Shown piece after piece: positions 6,198 through 10,367 of a DNA stretch of 10,367 nucleotides. Within the stretch, counting starts at the first letter, position 1. Each line of letters begins with the position of its first letter. A model generated the notes under the pieces. That model saw nothing but the letters and a program-made list of their open reading frames with translations. It ran no database searches and was not told where the DNA came from. The stretch is taken from positions 1-10,367 of the forward strand of contig CACZOG010000138.1 of the NCBI GenBank assembly GCA_902782715.1, written 5' to 3'. The position numbers and the translations under genes were made by a program. The DNA is from an uncultured Lachnospiraceae bacterium (GTDB lineage: Bacteria > Bacillota > Clostridia > Lachnospirales > Lachnospiraceae).

Positions 6198-7438
6198 TGA
6201 AAAACGAAAAAGACAACATCAAACAATTTAATAAAAAAGCATCTTCAAACGGCAAAAAGAATGAAAAAAAAGATGCGGTTTTATCGGATTTTAACCGTAA
6301 AAGAGCCAACCACGAAGTAAGCAAACTCATGTGGATCGCGATCGGAATAGTCGCTTTTATCCTGATCACGGTGGGAGCTTTTATCGCAGCCAGAGTATTT
6401 TTTATCAACAAGGAATACACAACGGTTACCGAGGTTTCCTCAACGGAATTCTATATTTCGACAGGCTCCACGGTTAAAAGATTCGGCAATAATTTTATCG
6501 TCTGCAACGGCGACGGAATAAAATGTATCAATTACAAGGGCGAGCAGATCTGGAACGAGGCGTTCCAGATGCAGAAGCCTCTTATCGACATATCAGGTTC
6601 AATGGTTGCGGTGGCCGATTACAACGGCGGAACCATCTACATGATGGACGAGAAGAACGTCATCGGAAAGATCGATACGGGAATGCCGATAAGAAAGTTC
6701 AAAGCAGCCGACAGCGGATACATTATGGCGGTTCTTGATAATACCGACAACACGCCCATCTACGTATACAATACGCTCGGTGAAGAAATGATCTATTTTA
6801 ACACCACGATGAAGGGCTTCGGATATCCTCTTGAGATTGCGATCTCGGATAACGGAGTTTTGGGTGCGGTATCGTATCTGAATGTAGACAAGGGTTCATT
6901 TGCAACAACCGTCGGATTCTACAATTTCGGCAAAGTCGGACTTAACTCGCAGGACTCTCTTATGGCGAGCAACAAATATCAGAGCGCACTCGTTCCCGAG
7001 GTTCAGTTCGCCGGAAGCGATAAGGCAGTGGCTGTGGCAGACAACAGACTTATGTTCTTCAAGGGTGATCAGATGCCTCAGAGTAACGGAGACATTCTTT
7101 TATCCGAGAAGATCCGCTCGTTCTATTCAGACGATAATTACGTGGTTCTTTTCTTTGACAGTGAAAAGAGCGACCACAAATACAGAGCGGATATCTATGA
7201 CTATGAGGGCAAGTTAAAAGACAAAGTTTATTTCGACATAGAACACACGGACGTATTTTTTGACAACAACAGAATGGTTCTTTACAACAGCGAAGAAGTT
7301 CTCATTCACATGATCGGCGGAAAGGACAAATTCCTCGGAACTTTTGAGGACGGAATCCTGGTACTCATTCCCACTTCTTCGTCAAAAAGATTCATTCAGG
7401 TTACTCCGGACAGGATTAAAACGATCGAGTTCGATTAA
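6197..7438 (+). CDS. Membrane-anchored DUF5711-type beta-propeller protein
   Basis: This 413-residue protein has a short lysine-rich cytoplasmic tail (1-43), one membrane helix (about 45-65) and an extracellular domain of about 345 residues. That domain is built of repeated beta-strand units resembling propeller blades, such as VKRFGNNFIVCNGDGIKCINYKGEQIW and IDISGSMVAVADYNGGTIYMMD. The pattern matches what I know as DUF5711, found in Lachnospiraceae and relatives, with no assigned function. No lipobox or cleavage site is seen, so the helix should act as a signal anchor. Translation is coupled to galM by a TGATG overlap, with no strong ribosome site of its own. Its position before a TM2 protein and an O-antigen-ligase-like protein suggests an envelope role such as scaffolding or sensing, but nothing in the sequence shows a catalytic site. 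Confidence 0.85.
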   Translation: MKNEKDNIKQFNKKASSNGKKNEKKDAVLSDFNRKRANHEVSKLMWIAIGIVAFILITVGAFIAARVFFINKEYTTVTEVSSTEFYISTGSTVKRFGNNFIVCNGDGIKCINYKGEQIWNEAFQMQKPLIDISGSMVAVADYNGGTIYMMDEKNVIGKIDTGMPIRKFKAADSGYIMAVLDNTDNTPIYVYNTLGEEMIYFNTTMKGFGYPLEIAISDNGVLGAVSYLNVDKGSFATTVGFYNFGKVGLNSQDSLMASNKYQSALVPEVQFAGSDKAVAVADNRLMFFKGDQMPQSNGDILLSEKIRSFYSDDNYVVLFFDSEKSDHKYRADIYDYEGKLKDKVYFDIEHTDVFFDNNRMVLYNSEEVLIHMIGGKDKFLGTFEDGILVLIPTSSSKRFIQVTPDRIKTIEFD

Positions 7439-7452
7439 TAAGAGGTTTTCGG

Positions 7453-8094
7453 ATGGATAAAAAAGAAAGATCCATACTTCCGCCCAAAGGGGTTGACGGA
7501 CGTTACAGGGATATAATGATCTTACATATTCAGGGGCTTGTCATGGTGCTCATTCTGCTCATTGCATTATGGGGATCATTCAGTATTCTGGGACGCTCCA
7601 TCATCGCTTTGTTTTTAAGTTCCGTTTCAGGATCCGTCAATCCGGAGGATATTTCATCCACGCTGGAACTGGCGGGAATGGGAGATTTTGCTTTTGTCGG
7701 CGGACTTTTTAAATTTTTATCGGGCACGCTCGGGGTTTTAAGTTACATTGTAACTTTCGGTGCACTTGCGGCTTCGATAATACTCATATATAAAATGAAA
7801 AAAAGAATAGCCGACATTGTCGATGACAAATGTCCTTACGAGAATCCTATCCGCGTCAAGAAAGCGAAGTTTGTATGGCTCGGATTCCTGCTTGGTGCAT
7901 ACGGCGGACATCTTTTTGCACTGGGTAAAAGAAAAGGGTGGATTTATCTCATAATGGGAATCCTCGGAATAGAATTCTTTCCGCTTTTCATATACACTTC
8001 GGGAATCAGTTTCGCGGATGCGTTTATGGCGTGCTTCATCGAAAAGGATGATGACGGCTATATAGAGATGGAAGATTATCCTTACTGGATATAA
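7453..8094 (+). CDS. Membrane protein with C-terminal TM2 domain
   Basis: This 213-residue protein has membrane segments at about 23-45 and 85-113, and a C-terminal hairpin at about 138-191. The hairpin matches the TM2 domain pattern: a charged lead-in, then GFLLGAYGGHLFALGKRKGWIYLIMGILG, with the conserved G-G-H-F and GK turn. A short acidic tail (IEKDDDGYIEMEDYPYWI) ends the protein. A cytoplasmic linker at 114-137 contains CPYENP. ATG 7453 is preceded by AGAGG at 7441-7445. The gene lies 14 bases after the DUF5711-type gene and 9 bases before the ligase-like gene, so co-translation and perhaps complex formation are likely. TM2 domains carry no known enzymatic activity, so the specific role is unknown. 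Confidence 0.85.
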   Translation: MDKKERSILPPKGVDGRYRDIMILHIQGLVMVLILLIALWGSFSILGRSIIALFLSSVSGSVNPEDISSTLELAGMGDFAFVGGLFKFLSGTLGVLSYIVTFGALAASIILIYKMKKRIADIVDDKCPYENPIRVKKAKFVWLGFLLGAYGGHLFALGKRKGWIYLIMGILGIEFFPLFIYTSGISFADAFMACFIEKDDDGYIEMEDYPYWI

Positions 8095-8103
8095 TAAAGA
8101 TTA

Positions 8104-9678
8104 ATGGGTGAACACAACAGGCAGGGGAATAATAACAAACATGAGACTCGTGATGCTTTGACTCTGATCAAGGCTTCTTCGGCGGGTATCTATGTTTTTT
8201 TCATGCTTGTTGCATTTGTTTTCTATTCACCTGAAAGATACGTTTATATAGGCAATCATAAGATTGCTTTTTTCGAAAAAACAACGGGTCTGTTTCTCGT
8301 TGTCTCGCTGATTCTTTTAATCGTTTCCCTTGTAAAACAGACAATATCAAAAGAGAAGATAAGATTTTCACTTTCCTATACGGAGATCGCTCTGCTTATA
8401 TACGGAGCATGGAATCTTATTTCGTTTGCTTTTTCTTCTTACAAAAAAGGTGCCGTTTTCGGATATGGCGGTTGGCATACGGGACTTTACATGCAGCTTT
8501 CTTTAATAGCGGTGTTTTTCGCTGTAAGAAGATGGTCTGACAAAAAAGAGCTTTTCCTTAAACTGGCCGCAAGCGTCCTTATCATCGAGTGCGCAATGGT
8601 CATCATTCAGAGACTGGGATTCGATCCGTTCGGTTACTATAAGGGAATGGGCTTTATGGACTGGAACCGAAGGAATCTTCTCGGAACGATCGGCAACACG
8701 AACTGGCTTATGGGATACGAGATCACGGTTATTCCCGTTCTTATCTGGTTATATATTTCGGCGAAGGAAGTCTTTGACAGGATCGTCTGGGGCATCGGAT
8801 GCTTCATCACCGTTTCGGCGGTCTTTTTACAGGATGCGGGAAGCGGGATCGTGGCCATGAGTGTCATACTTCTTTTCCTTTTCGCAGTGTATATAAAAGA
8901 TGCCGAAAAGCTTGCAAGGATCCTTGAGATAGTATGCATGATCTTCCTTTTCTGGTCGATCTTAAGCGTCTTTCACGTGAAACTGATCGAACCTGAGGAA
9001 AAGGATACTTCTCAGTATTATACATATCTCTGGCTCGTACCTGTTGTGATCCTCGGACTGGCGATCGGATTTTTATATTTCTACATGAAGAAAAAAGGAA
9101 AGAAAATGCCGAAGAACTTTGTGGACATTGTCCGTGCGGGAATGGTCACGGGGATCATGTTCGCAGTCGGATTATTCTTTGCCATTCAGTTCTCGGACGG
9201 TCTCTGGGCGGCACTCGGTTCCAAAAGTTCTTTACGGTTATCCGATGCATCGGGAAGTTTCAGGATCCTTCTTTGGAAACAGACGATAAGGCATTATATT
9301 TTCGACAGCGGCATTAAGGATTTCCTATTCGGCGTTGGACCCGATTCTTTCGGATACTGGTACGAAACCAAGCACATAGTGATCCCGCAGGTCGGAGGTC
9401 CTTTTATAGATGCGATTTACACGAACGCACACAACGATTTTCTTACAACTGTCGTCAATCTCGGAATACCCGGAGCGGTCATATTTTTCGCGGTATTTTT
9501 GTCGATGGCAGCTAAGCAGGATAACGACAAAGAGTGGGCCATGGCATGCATCATTACGGTAATAGCATATGTTATCAACAATGTTTTCAGTTTCCAGCAG
9601 GTATGCTCGACACCGGTATTCTTCGTGATCATGGCATTGTTACTGACACCTAAAAACAAAACACTACAGAAACAGTAA
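8104..9678 (+). CDS. O-antigen ligase / Wzy-type polysaccharide polymerase family membrane protein
   Basis: The 524-residue protein has about 12 membrane helices and the sequence landmarks of the Wzy_C/O-antigen ligase family. They are GYGGWHTG (120-127), GTIGNTNWLMGY (194-205), the serine/glycine-rich QDAGSGIVAM (243-252), Arg387 and Trp391 in RILLW, LFGVGPDSF (from 408), and AHNDFLTTVVNLGIPG with His443. In family members the conserved Arg and His of the large outer loop act in glycosyl transfer from an undecaprenyl-linked donor. In a Gram-positive host the acceptor cannot be O-antigen core. Candidates are a wall or capsular polysaccharide, or protein glycosylation. A hydrophilic N-terminal tail (1-20) precedes the first helix, and a basic loop (KKKGKKMPKN) lies at about 330-340. 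ATG 8104 has only a weak ribosome site (AAAGA), so coupling to the TM2 gene 9 bases upstream is likely. No transporter or glycosyltransferase partner is visible in the window. Confidence 0.88.
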   Translation: MGEHNRQGNNNKHETRDALTLIKASSAGIYVFFMLVAFVFYSPERYVYIGNHKIAFFEKTTGLFLVVSLILLIVSLVKQTISKEKIRFSLSYTEIALLIYGAWNLISFAFSSYKKGAVFGYGGWHTGLYMQLSLIAVFFAVRRWSDKKELFLKLAASVLIIECAMVIIQRLGFDPFGYYKGMGFMDWNRRNLLGTIGNTNWLMGYEITVIPVLIWLYISAKEVFDRIVWGIGCFITVSAVFLQDAGSGIVAMSVILLFLFAVYIKDAEKLARILEIVCMIFLFWSILSVFHVKLIEPEEKDTSQYYTYLWLVPVVILGLAIGFLYFYMKKKGKKMPKNFVDIVRAGMVTGIMFAVGLFFAIQFSDGLWAALGSKSSLRLSDASGSFRILLWKQTIRHYIFDSGIKDFLFGVGPDSFGYWYETKHIVIPQVGGPFIDAIYTNAHNDFLTTVVNLGIPGAVIFFAVFLSMAAKQDNDKEWAMACIITVIAYVINNVFSFQQVCSTPVFFVIMALLLTPKNKTLQKQ

Positions 9679-9698
9679 ACACATAACAGGAGGTTTTT

Positions 9699-10367
9699 AT
9701 GGCAGCAATTGAAACAGGAAAATACAGAAATGTTTTTAAAGAGATCGGTAAGACCGATGCAGAAATAGAAAAGAAGATAAAAGATACGATCAACACGTTT
9801 TTCTATGATGAAAACGAGAGGATCTACCATCCCGCGGGAGATGACATGGGTTATCTTGTCGATACGGGAAACAACGATGCGAGAACCGAGGGCATGTCGT
9901 ACGGAATGATGATGTGCGTTCAGCTTGATATGAAAGAAGAGTTTGACCGCATCTGGAAATGGGCCAAAACATACATGTTCATGGACTATGGCAAAAACGA
10001 AGGCTATTTCGCATGGTCATGTCAGTTAAACGGAAAGAAGAATGCGGAAGGTCCCGCTCCCGACGGAGAAGAATTCTTCGCAATGGATCTTTTCTTCGCT
10101 TCACATCGCTGGGGTGACGGAGAAGGAATATATGAATACAGCAGGGAAGCAAAGGACATCCTTCGTGCATGTCTTCATAAGGGAGAGAACAAAAGACCGG
10201 GTCATGCCATGTGGAATGCCAAGAATCATCTGATCCTTTTTACACCGGGTTCACCTTTCTCGGATCCTTCATACCACCTGCCTCATTTCTATGATCTTTT
10301 TGCAAAATGGGCTTATGAAGAAGACAGGGAATTCTGGGCAAAGGCGGCTGATGCAAGCCGTGATTAT
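9699..10367 (+). CDS. GH8 reducing-end xylose-releasing exo-oligoxylanase, 3' end outside window
   Basis: The first 223 residues of a glycoside hydrolase family 8 enzyme of the Rex type (EC 3.2.1.156) are present, out of roughly 380-390 in the known family. It removes xylose from the reducing end of xylo-oligosaccharides with inversion. The N-terminal region closely follows the Bacillus halodurans enzyme as I recall it. Shared stretches include GDDMGYLVDTGNNDARTEGMSYGMMM with Glu64 equivalent to the catalytic acid Glu70, the substrate-site segment GYFAWSCQ (102-109), GPAPDGEEFFA (118-128) with Asp122, FFASHRWGDG, and DPSYHLPHFYDLFAKWA. The catalytic base lies beyond the window, so completeness cannot be judged. 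No signal peptide is seen, which indicates a cytoplasmic enzyme fed by imported oligosaccharides. AGGAGG (9688-9693) lies 5 bases before ATG 9699. The gap to the ligase-like gene is 20 bases without a terminator, so it belongs to the galM operon. Confidence 0.95.
   Translation, partial: MAAIETGKYRNVFKEIGKTDAEIEKKIKDTINTFFYDENERIYHPAGDDMGYLVDTGNNDARTEGMSYGMMMCVQLDMKEEFDRIWKWAKTYMFMDYGKNEGYFAWSCQLNGKKNAEGPAPDGEEFFAMDLFFASHRWGDGEGIYEYSREAKDILRACLHKGENKRPGHAMWNAKNHLILFTPGSPFSDPSYHLPHFYDLFAKWAYEEDREFWAKAADASRDY

Noticed and set aside
6900..7217. 105-codon frame inside the DUF5711-type gene
   Set aside because: It is an out-of-frame shadow with odd, arginine- and serine-rich composition and no ribosome site.
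9417..9830. 137-codon open frame on the minus strand across the ligase end and GH8 start
   Set aside because: It lies opposite two well-supported genes, has no recognisable domain and has no ribosome site.
1..10367. CRISPR arrays, tRNA or rRNA genes, insertion sequences, attachment sites
   Set aside because: No repeat-spacer pattern, cloverleaf, transposase or flanking direct repeats were seen on either strand by eye.

Overview
The window looks like chromosomal DNA from a low-to-moderate GC Gram-positive anaerobe, most plausibly a Lachnospiraceae member (Butyrivibrio-like gut or rumen fibre degrader). This is inferred from strong AGGAGG-type ribosome sites, codon use, a DUF5711-type protein, a TM2-domain protein and a cytoplasmic family GH8 oligoxylanase. 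No genome-level marker (rRNA, tRNA) is present, so the taxon is an inference. All genes read on the + strand. I found no mobile element, CRISPR array, RNA gene or long repeat.

Left region (1-1253): the C-terminal part of an unrecognised alpha-helical, TPR-like protein that enters from the left edge, followed 30 bases later by a rhomboid-type intramembrane serine protease with its catalytic Ser and His in place. A clear intrinsic terminator at 1226-1253 closes this unit.

Middle region (1254-5058): after a gene-poor spacer comes an ABC transporter made of an ATPase and a large multi-spanning permease, whose frames overlap by 17 bases. Next is a MerR-type regulator fused to a class I SAM-dependent methyltransferase domain. 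The MerR gene has its own promoter of the classic MerR-activated design: -35 and -10 hexamers 19 bases apart with a GC-rich dyad between them. A terminator with a GAAA loop at 5024-5058 ends the unit. The set resembles a regulated export or resistance module, but its substrate cannot be read from the sequence.

Right region (5059-10367): a strong extended -10 promoter (5066-5095) starts an apparent five-gene operon with gaps of at most 20 bases: aldose 1-epimerase (galM), a membrane-anchored DUF5711-type beta-propeller protein, a TM2-domain membrane protein, an O-antigen ligase/Wzy-type polytopic membrane protein, and a GH8 reducing-end xylose-releasing exo-oligoxylanase that runs off the right edge. 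The two soluble enzymes at the ends fit together as cytoplasmic xylo-oligosaccharide processing: an inverting exo-enzyme plus a mutarotase. The three membrane proteins in the middle look like a cell-envelope glycan module. Why these are joined in one transcription unit is the most interesting open question in the window.
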